A stretch of 24,453 nt of DNA from an uncultured Campylobacter sp. (lineage in GTDB: Bacteria > Campylobacterota > Campylobacteria > Campylobacterales > Campylobacteraceae), in assembly GCF_938045775.1 (NCBI RefSeq), contig NZ_CALIBH010000195.1, positions 1-24,453 of the forward strand. The letters run 5' to 3'. Both the position numbers and the translations under genes were made by a program. Below, one piece after another: positions 15,660 through 23,255 of the stretch (position 1 is the stretch's first letter; each line of letters begins with the position of its first letter). Below the pieces are notes generated by a model, which saw nothing but the letters and a program-made list of their open reading frames with translations, did no database searches and had not been told where the DNA came from.

Positions 15660-16811
15660 CTATCCAAATTTAACCTTATCGCCGTTGCCCAGATAATCGG
15701 ACGTTTTGGTTTTAAATCTAGCCGTGCCTTTTACGATCGGATAGCCCTCGCGGACGAATTTTTGCACGGTCAGCAGACCAGTGCAGTGGTTGCACGCCAT
15801 GACCTGGTAGTTCCATCTTTTCAGTCCGATAACCAGATCGTCGTATTTAGGATCCCAGTCGTCAAACGGCGAGATATGAAGTCCGCCGTAAAGCCCGTAG
15901 AGTTGGTCGTTGTCGTACTTAAGCTCCTTATGCGCGGAGTCCGAAAAAGTAATGATGCCTTGATGGCAGCAGCCCGTGATACTCACTAGGCCTTTGTCTT
16001 TGACGTTTACGAAGATCGACTGCTCGCCAAAAACCCTCGTAATGATAGGGCAATCATAGCAAAACGTGCACATTCCAGGCTCGATCTCATTTCTGCCCTT
16101 TTTAAACACTACAAGCTCGCCTTTATGGCCTGAATCTTTGATATATTGTCTGCCCTCCGGGTAAAAGCCTTCGTGAATGATGATTCTGATGTCGGGCTTA
16201 TACTTTAAAACTACGGGTAGCGCCCAAAAGTGATCGTAGTGCTCGTGCGACATTATGAGGGTGTCTATTTCGCCGTTTTGCAGCATCTTATCGATCCCCT
16301 CCCGCTTAAAGCACTCGTGCATCCACTTATATGACCAGCCGCAATCAAGTAGATATTTTTTCTTTTCGCCGTTTAGACGCTCTATCTCTATGAGAGCAGA
16401 GTAGCCGCCCGCATTATCGGGATTTACGGAAAGTTTTTTGGTTACCTCCCACGCCTCATCGATCTTATCGGGTAGAAGATGCTTGATTTGTGAAATTCCC
16501 TCTTCGTAGCTGCCTTTGGCAAGCCCTTTGCCGTTACCAAACGGTGGCCAGTTAAATAGATATTGATTGACTAGCAGTCCGCCTGCGCCTTTAATATCTC
16601 CCATCAGCATCGAGTTGTCAAACCAGCTCGTTTCGGAGATATTAGTAACCTCGACGCTTTTAATCGCGCCAAAATCGGTCATCTTTCGCACTTCATCGGG
16701 AAGAAAAAATTCTCTCGCAGGAGAGTATGAAAACACTCCCATCGATGCGAGCGCGCCGAGTCCTATTCCCGCTGCACCGCCTTTTATAAAATCTCTTCTA
16801 GCTTCATTCAT
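15660..16811 (-). CDS. Tat-exported metallo-beta-lactamase-fold hydrolase (COG1237-like)
   Basis: This 383-aa protein begins with a twin-arginine signal (RRDFIKG at residues 5-11, then the hydrophobic AAGIGLGALASMGVF), so it should be exported folded, already metal-loaded, to the periplasm. The MBL metal site HEHYDH is at 189-194. Later TGCCHQGI, GGLHIS and CNHCTG match the conserved blocks of the COG1237 branch (archaeal dihydropterin-type MBL proteins). It is rich in Cys near the site (CTFCYDCP, TGCC, CNHC), more than usual. The substrate is unknown. The ATG has AAAGGA upstream, 10 nt after the membrane-protein stop. It is followed by the COG0523 GTPase, so the three genes form one operon. 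Confidence 0.85.
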   Translation of the reverse strand: MNEARRDFIKGGAAGIGLGALASMGVFSYSPAREFFLPDEVRKMTDFGAIKSVEVTNISETSWFDNSMLMGDIKGAGGLLVNQYLFNWPPFGNGKGLAKGSYEEGISQIKHLLPDKIDEAWEVTKKLSVNPDNAGGYSALIEIERLNGEKKKYLLDCGWSYKWMHECFKREGIDKMLQNGEIDTLIMSHEHYDHFWALPVVLKYKPDIRIIIHEGFYPEGRQYIKDSGHKGELVVFKKGRNEIEPGMCTFCYDCPIITRVFGEQSIFVNVKDKGLVSITGCCHQGIITFSDSAHKELKYDNDQLYGLYGGLHISPFDDWDPKYDDLVIGLKRWNYQVMACNHCTGLLTVQKFVREGYPIVKGTARFKTKTSDYLGNGDKVKFG

Positions 16812-16821
16812 CTCAGATCCT

Positions 16822-18213
16822 TTATTTAAAAATTGTAAGCATATTGCCCACGACAGGCGCTAGATAAACTACGGCGACATAGATGATCACGCCTATGATA
16901 AAGCCTACTACCAAGCCTTTGATGGAATTTTTATTTCTAAAATCGTCTTCCTCGCCCGCTTCCTCCGCCTCTTCCTTCTTGCCGGCAAGCTTCCAGCCGG
17001 GCCAGCCGTCCATAAACCAGTAATTTATCAGCATGACGTTGATAAACCAGATCATCGGAATCATCGGGAATTGTTGCGGGTGCGAAAAGCCTTTTTGGGT
17101 GCCTAGTAAAAAGTGAGAGACCTGATAATAAACGTAGTATAGGACGATAGCCGCTACCATGCTTATGATCGTTCTAAGAAGGATATTGACGGGCTTTGAA
17201 AATTTATTAACCGCGTTGTTGCAGTAAAATTTAATAAATAGCACCGGCACGAGCCAAAATATAGCTATCTCGCCTACGTGCAGCCAGCGCCAATCGGGCG
17301 CAAAGAGCCTCCTGTCGCCTCTAATATGCACGCCCCAGATGAGCTCTTGCAAATAGTAAAAGAAGAACGAAAAGCAAAACGCCATCGCTATAATGCCGAA
17401 AAACGACGCCGTCCTTCTAAGCCAGTTTGTCTTAATAAGGCTAAAAGGATACCTCTCCCAGATAGTTTCATACACCCACACCATAACGGTACAGCACATG
17501 ATCCATGCGATATTGAAATTTCCGTGCACGGTATCGGCGAAATTATGCCACCAAGGCGGAGTAATGGATGTGTATTTTTGCCACGGATCGAATAAAATTC
17601 CCATTTGCGAGTGGAAAAATACGAAATACACGATCATACTTAGCAAAAAGGTCCAGATAAAAACGGTAAAGCCTTTAACGGGCTGCTTTAACTTCTGCCA
17701 CGGCGAATTATCTGCAGCCACCACCCAAGAAGGACTTAACCACGACGCGATAGCGGCAAACATTAAAATGGCCTGAGCCGAATACTCAAGAGCGTAAAAA
17801 TCGGTTATACCAAGCTCCGCAAGCCTTCGCGGACTAAAATACGATATGGCAAGCTCGCCTAAAATAAATTCGAAGAATATCTTTAAGAATACGAAGAAGG
17901 TAAAAAATACCATCACGGTAAAGATAATGCCTTTTTTCGCTGGCCCCGCATTATAGAGCCACTCTCTTTTGAATGGCCAAAAGTTAAAAATATACGCAAT
18001 CCAGATGATGACCACGAGCAGCCATCTGCACCACATATATCCCACGTATGGAGTATACATCCTCATCAGCCCCCTAGGATCTTGAAAGATCCACCACGAT
18101 GCGTAAAACACTACAAACAAAAACAGGGTGTTTACAAGCACCGATGTGAGCGGAGAATACCTTCTAACAAGCTTCCGCTCCTCCAGATAAATTTTGTCTT
18201 CAGGTTCGCTCAT
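16822..18213 (-). CDS. Trp-rich polytopic membrane protein, unknown function
   Basis: This 463-aa integral membrane protein has about eleven hydrophobic segments (approximately residues 24-43, 60-79, 95-119, 142-160, 182-201, 235-254, 272-295, 313-330, 345-371, 383-401, 434-457). It is exceptionally rich in Trp, Phe and Tyr, especially in loops such as ITPPWWHNFADTVHG and APDWRWLHVGE, and has His residues near membrane edges. An acidic cytoplasm-like loop (EEAEEAGEEDD) precedes the last segment. I do not recognise the family. It is first in an operon with the Tat-exported MBL-fold protein and the COG0523 GTPase, so it may be the membrane partner of the hydrolase (transporter or redox anchor; inference). 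AAGGAGG ends 6 nt before the ATG, and a TATAAT box lies at 18249-18254. Confidence 0.8.
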   Translation of the reverse strand: MSEPEDKIYLEERKLVRRYSPLTSVLVNTLFLFVVFYASWWIFQDPRGLMRMYTPYVGYMWCRWLLVVIIWIAYIFNFWPFKREWLYNAGPAKKGIIFTVMVFFTFFVFLKIFFEFILGELAISYFSPRRLAELGITDFYALEYSAQAILMFAAIASWLSPSWVVAADNSPWQKLKQPVKGFTVFIWTFLLSMIVYFVFFHSQMGILFDPWQKYTSITPPWWHNFADTVHGNFNIAWIMCCTVMVWVYETIWERYPFSLIKTNWLRRTASFFGIIAMAFCFSFFFYYLQELIWGVHIRGDRRLFAPDWRWLHVGEIAIFWLVPVLFIKFYCNNAVNKFSKPVNILLRTIISMVAAIVLYYVYYQVSHFLLGTQKGFSHPQQFPMIPMIWFINVMLINYWFMDGWPGWKLAGKKEEAEEAGEEDDFRNKNSIKGLVVGFIIGVIIYVAVVYLAPVVGNMLTIFK

Positions 18214-18248
18214 CGCTTCCTCCTTACATGAAATTTAATCTTTATTAA

Positions 18249-18254
18249 ATTATA
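18249..18254 (-). promoter_or_regulatory. -10 box of the membrane protein-MBL-GTPase operon
   Basis: TATAAT on the minus strand in TTTTTATATAATTTAAT, 36 nt before the ATG at 18213. It lies in the 106-bp gap after the histidine kinase, so this operon can be transcribed apart from the two-component genes. Confidence 0.55.
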
Positions 18255-18319
18255 TAAAAAGAGTGCAGCTCATTTGTAGCGTAAATTTGGATTAAATTTT
18301 AAATTGTCTCAGAAAAGCT

Positions 18320-19492
18320 TCATTTCGGAAGTTTGATTATGAAATTTGAACCGCCTTTTAGGCTTTCTACGACGAGCGAGCCCTTACAGTGATCTTCGAT
18401 GATGATCTTTGACATATATAGCCCGATGCCGGTGCCGTTTTTGCTAGCTTTGGTAGAAAAATACAGATCGAAAATTTTATCCGCGATCTCCTTTTTGATG
18501 CCGCCTGCATTGTCTTTTACGCTTAAGCAAAGATAAGATTTTTCGATGTAGGTTGAAATTTCGATAACGCCGTCGTCGATATTTCTTTCCAAAAAGGCGT
18601 CCTGCGCGTTTTTTATGATGTTTAAGATAACCTGCGAAACTTCGTTTTTATATGTGAGCAGAGTCTGGTTGCAGCCGTATTTCGCGTAAATTTTAATCTT
18701 TTGATTTTGCAGTATCGCTTTTGCGATATTTATCGCCATATTGCAAAGCTCCTCCAGGCTCGTAACCTCCTTAATCTTGGCGGGCTTAAAGAAATTTCTA
18801 AACTCATCGATCGTTTCGGATAGGTGCTTGGAATACTGCTCGATCTTGCCTAGCTCCTCCAAAAGGGCGGTTCTGTCAAATTTATCAGCCATCAAGCAGC
18901 TAGTGCTTAGATAGGAAGCCGTAGCCGAGATAGCGGACAGCGGCTGCCTCCATTGATGCGCTATCATATTTAAAATTTCGCCCATCTGAGCGAGCCTTGA
19001 TTGATACTGAAGCTGCTCGTCTTGGCGCCTTATGAGCTTTAGCTGCTCCTCGATCTCGTGGTTGAGCGTTAAATTTAGCCGCTTGACCTTCAGCCTGCTT
19101 TGTTTTAATTTCTTCTCCGCCATCACCCTTTTGGTGATATCCACCACTATCCAAAGCACCTCGTCGTTTCCCGATATGGAATCGCCCGAAATTCTAATCC
19201 ACAGCCCTTTGCCACTTTTGTGCCTCAGCTCGTAGTTTAGCTGCAGGGCCTCATTTTTCCTTACTTTATTAAAGGCGATGTCTGCAAAATGCAAGTATTT
19301 TTCTTCGCTTAGATGTATGGTTTGCGCGGATTTACCGATGATCTCGTCGTATTCGTAGCCGAAAATTTTACAAAAGGTCTCGTTGCACTCCATAATATTT
19401 CTTTTCTTGTCCACGATGAAGATGCCGACGCCGGAATTTGAAAATATCGTCTCAAATCTCTGATGATTTTTCTTGATGTCTACTATCGCCAT
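18320..19492 (-). CDS. Cytoplasmic PAS-domain sensor histidine kinase
   Basis: A 390-aa kinase with no membrane segments, so it senses an internal signal. The PAS domain is about residues 10-122 (FSNSGVGIFIVDKKRNI, GYEYDEIIGKS), followed by a coiled-coil linker (125-165). The dimerisation box has phospho-acceptor His179 in AHQWRQPLSAI. The HATPase domain shows the N-box (VSQVILNIIKNAQDAF), DNAGGI and GTGIGLYMSK, so it is intact. The HQWRQP form of the H-box is common in campylobacterial kinases. The ATG at 19492 overlaps the response-regulator stop by 10 bp, so kinase and regulator are coupled and are surely partners. The PAS ligand is unknown. Confidence 0.92.
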   Translation of the reverse strand: MAIVDIKKNHQRFETIFSNSGVGIFIVDKKRNIMECNETFCKIFGYEYDEIIGKSAQTIHLSEEKYLHFADIAFNKVRKNEALQLNYELRHKSGKGLWIRISGDSISGNDEVLWIVVDITKRVMAEKKLKQSRLKVKRLNLTLNHEIEEQLKLIRRQDEQLQYQSRLAQMGEILNMIAHQWRQPLSAISATASYLSTSCLMADKFDRTALLEELGKIEQYSKHLSETIDEFRNFFKPAKIKEVTSLEELCNMAINIAKAILQNQKIKIYAKYGCNQTLLTYKNEVSQVILNIIKNAQDAFLERNIDDGVIEISTYIEKSYLCLSVKDNAGGIKKEIADKIFDLYFSTKASKNGTGIGLYMSKIIIEDHCKGSLVVESLKGGSNFIIKLPK

Positions 19493-20181
19493 TTTATCCT
19501 GTATCCTTGTGAGTAGATATTTTCTATCAGCTTATAGCCGATTTTTCGGTGAAATCTGGATATGATATTTCTTACCCGTTTATCGTCATACTCGTCGCAA
19601 TCCTCGAACAGCTCGTTTTCTATCTCAGGGCCGCTTACGATCCGTCCGCTAGAGCTTAGAAGTAGCTGCAACAAAGAGGTTTCGTTTTTGGTTAGTTTGA
19701 TAATTTCGCCTGCCTTGGATAGGGTTAAACTCTGCTTGTCCCACACGAAATCGCCGCTTAGATAAATAAACTTTCCGGGTTTGGTTTCGATGCTCTGCGT
19801 GATTTTTTCAAGCACGCTTAGTAGATCCTCGGTCGTAAAAGGCTTTAGTATGTAGCCGTCCACGCCGATGGATATGGCTTTGGTAAAAAATTTAGACTCG
19901 TCGTAGGCCGAGAATATGACCGTTTTTACCGAAGGATCGATCTGTTTGATCCGCTCTAGCATCTCAAGCCCGCTCATGCCCGGCATATTAATATCGGTAA
20001 AAACAATGTCCGCTTTGCCCGCTTTAAATTTATCGATACCCTCCCGCGCGTCGCCGCAGTCGATAACTTGATGAAAGAATAGTTTTAAAATTTTCGCGGT
20101 CTGCTGCCTTACCTCATTATCATCCTCGACATATAGGGCGCGCATACTGCGAGTTTGAGCTTGTATTTCGTTTATATCCAT
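19483..20181 (-). CDS. OmpR/PhoB-family response regulator
   Basis: This 232-aa regulator has a receiver domain with acidic pair Glu19-Asp20-Asp21 (VEDDNE), phospho-acceptor Asp63 in FTDINMPGMSG and Lys113 in ILKPF. It is followed from about residue 140 by a winged-helix DNA-binding domain ending YSQGYRIKWR. It should activate or repress genes when phosphorylated by the coupled kinase. The adjacent membrane protein/hydrolase/GTPase operon is the obvious target but this is inference. The region before the ATG is unusual: a G9 run ends 7 nt upstream and doubles as the ribosome binding site. The frame stays open for 23 codons upstream across the G tract, but has no ATG, GTG or TTG, so the start is 20181. 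Confidence 0.92.
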   Translation of the reverse strand: MDINEIQAQTRSMRALYVEDDNEVRQQTAKILKLFFHQVIDCGDAREGIDKFKAGKADIVFTDINMPGMSGLEMLERIKQIDPSVKTVIFSAYDESKFFTKAISIGVDGYILKPFTTEDLLSVLEKITQSIETKPGKFIYLSGDFVWDKQSLTLSKAGEIIKLTKNETSLLQLLLSSSGRIVSGPEIENELFEDCDEYDDKRVRNIISRFHRKIGYKLIENIYSQGYRIKWR

Positions 20182-20188
20182 AACGCAG

Positions 20189-20197
20189 CCCCCCCCC
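20189..20197 (-). repeat. G9 homopolymer (possible phase-variable tract) before the response regulator
   Basis: Nine consecutive C on the plus strand (G9 in the gene's sense), preceded by A5 and ending 7 nt before the ATG at 20181. G runs of this length are the classic hypermutable tracts of Campylobacter. Here the run sits in the 5' leader and contains the only Shine-Dalgarno-like sequence. Confidence 0.8.
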
Positions 20198-20222
20198 TTT
20201 TTAAATTTATCCCTTATCCTAA

Positions 20223-20228
20223 ATTCTA
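20223..20228 (-). promoter_or_regulatory. Possible -10 box of the two-component operon
   Basis: TAGAAT on the minus strand, 42 nt before the ATG. A second candidate, GATAAAT, is at 20205-20211, which would put the transcription start at or inside the G tract. Confidence 0.3.
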
Positions 20229-20274
20229 TTTCGCGCGCTGCAACCCTGTTTTAAATTTACAAAATCGAGTGTTT

Positions 20275-21189
20275 TTATTCCACCTGCCCGAGCTTTTTAA
20301 GATAAGCAAAAATTTTAGCGATCTCGATCATTTTATTTAGGCTTTCGAGCAGCTTCGCGCTTTGCGAGCTCGGCGCGGATTTGAAAATTTCGCTATTTTC
20401 AACGCCTATTACGAGGCTGTTTTCGCCCAGATAAAGCTCGGTTTTACCGAACAAATTTACGGTGATCGTTTGCATATTTTCTAAAATTTTTTTGTTTTGC
20501 AAAAATGCGGCGGCGGCGGGATTGTTGAGATAGACGTCAAACGATGCGCTTAGGTGCGGGCTGTCTTTAAGCAGCTTAAGATCCGATGCGCCGAATATAA
20601 ACTCTCCGCGCGGCACGACCAAAATTTTACTATCGAAAGTCTCGCTAAAATCAAATTTTGCAAAAAGCCCGTCGAAAATCGCCGTATCATCCTTTTTTTT
20701 AAGATGCAAAATTTTATCCAGCTCAAATACCCGATCCTCTCTGTTTTTATCAAAATCGCGACTTAGGCAGATGTCACCGATTTTTATACCAAATTCGGGC
20801 GTCTTACCCACTATAGCGTGCTTGCAAGTGCATAGATTTGCCTCTTTACGGAGCGGATTTTTGTAAATTTCATCGAGCAAAAACGCGCCGAAGGGCTGAA
20901 AGGTAAGACGCAGCTCCTTTGCGATCCAGAGCAGAAATTCGTTTTTAAAAGCCTCTTCGCTGAGCGATTCAAATTTATGCGAAATGCGCACAGCTAGGTA
21001 TTTGTAAGCAGGATAAGCAAGAGCTAGCAGTACCAATAAAAACAGGAACGAGAAATCTCCGAAATCCTTGCGCATAGCAATAAACAGCGCCAGTACTACT
21101 GCCGCCACGCCGCCACGCGCCTTCCAAAGCGCCACATTGCGCGTTCCATCTAGTTTTTGCTTTTTTAATTCGTAAGAAACAAGGCTCAT
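20275..21189 (-). CDS. DUF3137-like membrane protein
   Basis: This 304-aa protein has two adjacent hydrophobic segments near the N-terminus (about residues 26-40 and 46-66), with the remaining ~230 residues probably cytoplasmic. The middle stretch FDGLFAKFDFSETFDSKILVVP is close to the hallmark block of DUF3137 proteins, whose function is unknown. The start has GGGGA 5 nt upstream and a TATAAT box at 21220-21225. It appears to be a single-gene unit, G+C-rich like the core, and marks the left edge of the A+T-rich region to its right. An A8 run (plus-strand T8 at 20693-20700) lies in its coding sequence. Confidence 0.75.
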   Translation of the reverse strand: MSLVSYELKKQKLDGTRNVALWKARGGVAAVVLALFIAMRKDFGDFSFLFLLVLLALAYPAYKYLAVRISHKFESLSEEAFKNEFLLWIAKELRLTFQPFGAFLLDEIYKNPLRKEANLCTCKHAIVGKTPEFGIKIGDICLSRDFDKNREDRVFELDKILHLKKKDDTAIFDGLFAKFDFSETFDSKILVVPRGEFIFGASDLKLLKDSPHLSASFDVYLNNPAAAAFLQNKKILENMQTITVNLFGKTELYLGENSLVIGVENSEIFKSAPSSQSAKLLESLNKMIEIAKIFAYLKKLGQVE

Positions 21190-21219
21190 CGCTATCCCCG
21201 TGAGTGAAATTTGACGCTC

Positions 21220-21225
21220 ATTATA
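21220..21225 (-). promoter_or_regulatory. -10 box of the DUF3137-like gene
   Basis: TATAAT on the minus strand in TTCGCTATAATGAGCG, 31 nt before the ATG at 21189. Confidence 0.55.
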
Positions 21226-21297
21226 GCGAAAAATGGGATTAAATCAAGCCATATGATAAGCGCATTGCTATTTATAAGGCGGGTTTTTTATAATAGC

Positions 21298-21510
21298 TCA
21301 AAAGCATAGAAATCGCCGTCTTTTTTCCTTACACTTAACGATATCGCCCTGTTTGAATTCTAAAATTTCATCTAGCTCGGATTCAAAATTCATCGTATCG
21401 GTAATTTTAAAAATATATTGCGCGATTTGAACAGCCTTTACTGGGCGCCATACATCGATATCTTCGTTTAAAATTTTTATAAGAATTTCTTTATCGGGCG
21501 CGCTCGCCAT
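21298..21510 (-). CDS. Small VWRPV-type protein, possible immunity-array member
   Basis: A 70-aa acidic protein. The pattern IDVWRPVKA near residues 18-26, then FKITDT and EILEFKQGDIVKC, resembles a widespread family of ~75-residue orphan proteins that often sit among toxin-immunity genes (from memory, no name). No membrane segment or signal. The ribosome binding site is weak. It starts 19 nt after the previous gene of the same run and is its last member. The reading frame and codons look genuine, but its function is unknown. Confidence 0.6.
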   Translation of the reverse strand: MASAPDKEILIKILNEDIDVWRPVKAVQIAQYIFKITDTMNFESELDEILEFKQGDIVKCKEKRRRFLCF

Positions 21511-21529
21511 ATTAAACTTTTCTGCCCGG

Positions 21530-22156
21530 TTATCTAAAATTCTTTCTGCCTAGCCACAATTTAAGATATTTTAATACGGGTCTTAAATAATCATTAGTAG
21601 CGTTGGCTTTAAAGGTGCTTATGTCCGATTCTATCAAATACCAGCTATATCCGTCATCCTTTAAAATATTCATTTTGCGATGTTTGGCCTCAGTGTTTGC
21701 GTCCGATATCTCTATATCCAATACTTTATTTGCGATATTCATCTGCACCGATAGGTTAGAGCTTAGATCATATATGAAACGGTTAAAATCTTTGATGATA
21801 TGCGTATTATATACATCATCGATCATCTCAGCTCTTCTCTTCCAAAAAATTTCCTCTTCTATTGGGTCTCCATCAAAAAGCTTTTCATAATGATCTTCAT
21901 CGGTTGCGGCCTCTTCGTAAGATATGGTAAACCATCTGTAATATCCCTCGTGCGTCCCAAATGTCCAATTCGTAGGTATCGTTTCATCTATTACTTGAAA
22001 ATATTCGCTATTAAATCGATACCATTCTCTATCATCTTCAAACGGTAATATACAATAATAAACCTGTCCCTCTTCATATTGGATACCATAAACAAAATAG
22101 GTTCTGTTTAATCCCAGATACTCATGCTCGTCTTCTTTTATACATTTTACAATCAT
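21530..22156 (-). CDS. Hypothetical protein, possible immunity-array member
   Basis: A 208-aa acidic soluble protein, rich in Tyr, Trp and Glu/Asp. The first 60 residues look like a small beta domain (KCIKEDEHEYLGLNRTYFVYG), followed by a mostly helical remainder. I do not recognise a family with certainty. The ATG lies 2 nt after the stop of the upstream gene, with AAGGATG in that gene's last codons as ribosome binding site, so the two are tightly coupled. Acidic, small, cytoplasmic proteins in such runs are typical of toxin immunity proteins; that is inference from context. Confidence 0.65.
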   Translation of the reverse strand: MIVKCIKEDEHEYLGLNRTYFVYGIQYEEGQVYYCILPFEDDREWYRFNSEYFQVIDETIPTNWTFGTHEGYYRWFTISYEEAATDEDHYEKLFDGDPIEEEIFWKRRAEMIDDVYNTHIIKDFNRFIYDLSSNLSVQMNIANKVLDIEISDANTEAKHRKMNILKDDGYSWYLIESDISTFKANATNDYLRPVLKYLKLWLGRKNFR

Positions 22157-22158
22157 TT

Positions 22159-22680
22159 TTAATCATCCTTAAATTTGAAATCATCTACGGCTTCTATAAT
22201 AGGCGGTTCGTTTTTATCGCCTATTATACTATTTCTAACAAGTTCTGTAAAAAATTCTTTGTTTTTGGATTTGTTGATTGCCTCTTTTATAGTATTAAAG
22301 GATAATTTTAAATTCTTTAAATTGCCATCTATAATGCAAAAGCCGTTTTTCTCACACAATGATATTATGCCCCTTAATACGGCTTCATACTCGGATCTAA
22401 AATCGATACGAAATGTAACGGACTCTATTATATTATTAGCATCAAAAAATACCTCTAAGCGATTGCCGTTTTCGCTTCCATATAGATCTATTTCGTTAGA
22501 CCAAGATTTTTCGGGCTTTAATAGGTGCGAAATTTCAGAAAATATCTCTTTTTTGATCTTTGCCTTTTTCCAATACTTATCGTCTTCAAAGAGCCTTATA
22601 TCGCTATATTGCGGATCGTATTGTAGATCGTAGGTATCGCTTTTGGGCAGAATAAAAAACTTACATTGCCAAATTGCCAT
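22159..22680 (-). CDS. Hypothetical protein resembling immunity-type families
   Basis: A 173-aa protein beginning MAIWQCKFFILPK. The middle part (KSWSNEIDLYGSENGNRLEV, then IIESVTFRIDFRSEYE) follows a pattern I associate with predicted immunity proteins: Ser-Trp plus a Gly-rich turn, then an I-x-x-V-x-x-RID-x-R strand. I cannot name the family. The frame could start at a TTG at 22695, but ATG 22680 has AGGAAGGAAG directly upstream and is preferred. It is coupled to the next gene by a 2-nt gap. A+T-rich like the rest of the run. Confidence 0.65.
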   Translation of the reverse strand: MAIWQCKFFILPKSDTYDLQYDPQYSDIRLFEDDKYWKKAKIKKEIFSEISHLLKPEKSWSNEIDLYGSENGNRLEVFFDANNIIESVTFRIDFRSEYEAVLRGIISLCEKNGFCIIDGNLKNLKLSFNTIKEAINKSKNKEFFTELVRNSIIGDKNEPPIIEAVDDFKFKDD

Positions 22681-22714
22681 ATCTTCCTTCCTCAAATATT
22701 TTCATTATAAAATT

Positions 22715-23191
22715 TTAAAAGTAATACACATAGCAGCCTCGGTCATCGTATATATCAAATAAAATCGAAAATTTCTCTTTATTGTTTACGGCTAACTGAA
22801 CTCTAATGTTCAAAGAGGGCTCTTTTGCCAGCTCAAAATTAAAATGGCGCAGCAGTATGGATCTCAAAAAATTTGGCTCAAGCGCCTTTTCTTTTATAAA
22901 AATAACGCCCGCTCTGGCGCCGTTTTTATAAGGCTTAGCTTTTGTGTATTGCCCCTTCATATTTTTAAGAAGATACTCCTCTATTTTCTCATCTCTTTCC
23001 CAAAAAAGAATTTTATAAACTACGCTATCTAAGTGGCTTGCTTTTGAAATCAAAAACATAACTAGCCTGATTTTGGCCTCTACATCGATATTTTCAAAAT
23101 CTATTCTTGATCTGGCTATGCCTCTTTTATTTCTACTTATTTTTCTAAATTCTATATCGAAATTAGTTGGATCTATAATGCTTTTTATCAT
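22715..23191 (-). CDS. DUF3885-like protein, possible immunity-array member
   Basis: A 158-aa protein. The C-terminal part, with FLRSILLRHFNFE, then EPSLNIRVQLAV and IYDDRGCYVYYF, matches the characteristic end of DUF3885 proteins (a small-domain family of unknown function seen in toxin-immunity loci). The chain stops soon after the YDDRG motif. ATG 23191 is chosen over GTG 23200 because AAGGGTGA then lies at normal distance. It lies 34 nt before the next gene of the run. Confidence 0.65.
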   Translation of the reverse strand: MIKSIIDPTNFDIEFRKISRNKRGIARSRIDFENIDVEAKIRLVMFLISKASHLDSVVYKILFWERDEKIEEYLLKNMKGQYTKAKPYKNGARAGVIFIKEKALEPNFLRSILLRHFNFELAKEPSLNIRVQLAVNNKEKFSILFDIYDDRGCYVYYF

Positions 23192-23255
23192 TGTCGTCAC
23201 CCTTCAAAGCTCTTTTGCTACGTGATACTATGCAAGCTCGCTTTAAAATCCTTAT

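Noticed and set aside
20690..20703. T8 run (A8 in the gene) in the DUF3137-like coding sequence as a phase-variable site
   Set aside because: A/T runs of this length are common in this composition, it encodes an ordinary Lys-Lys-Lys stretch, and campylobacterial switching is mainly at G/C runs.
21270..21297. TTATAA inverted repeat as a terminator of the immunity-like run
   Set aside because: Each arm is itself a short A+T palindrome and the stem has no G+C pairs; too weak to call.
22175..22633. 152-codon plus-strand frame opposite the RIDxR-type immunity-like gene
   Set aside because: The minus-strand gene has a strong ribosome binding site, coupling to its neighbour and a recognisable pattern; the plus frame has none of these.
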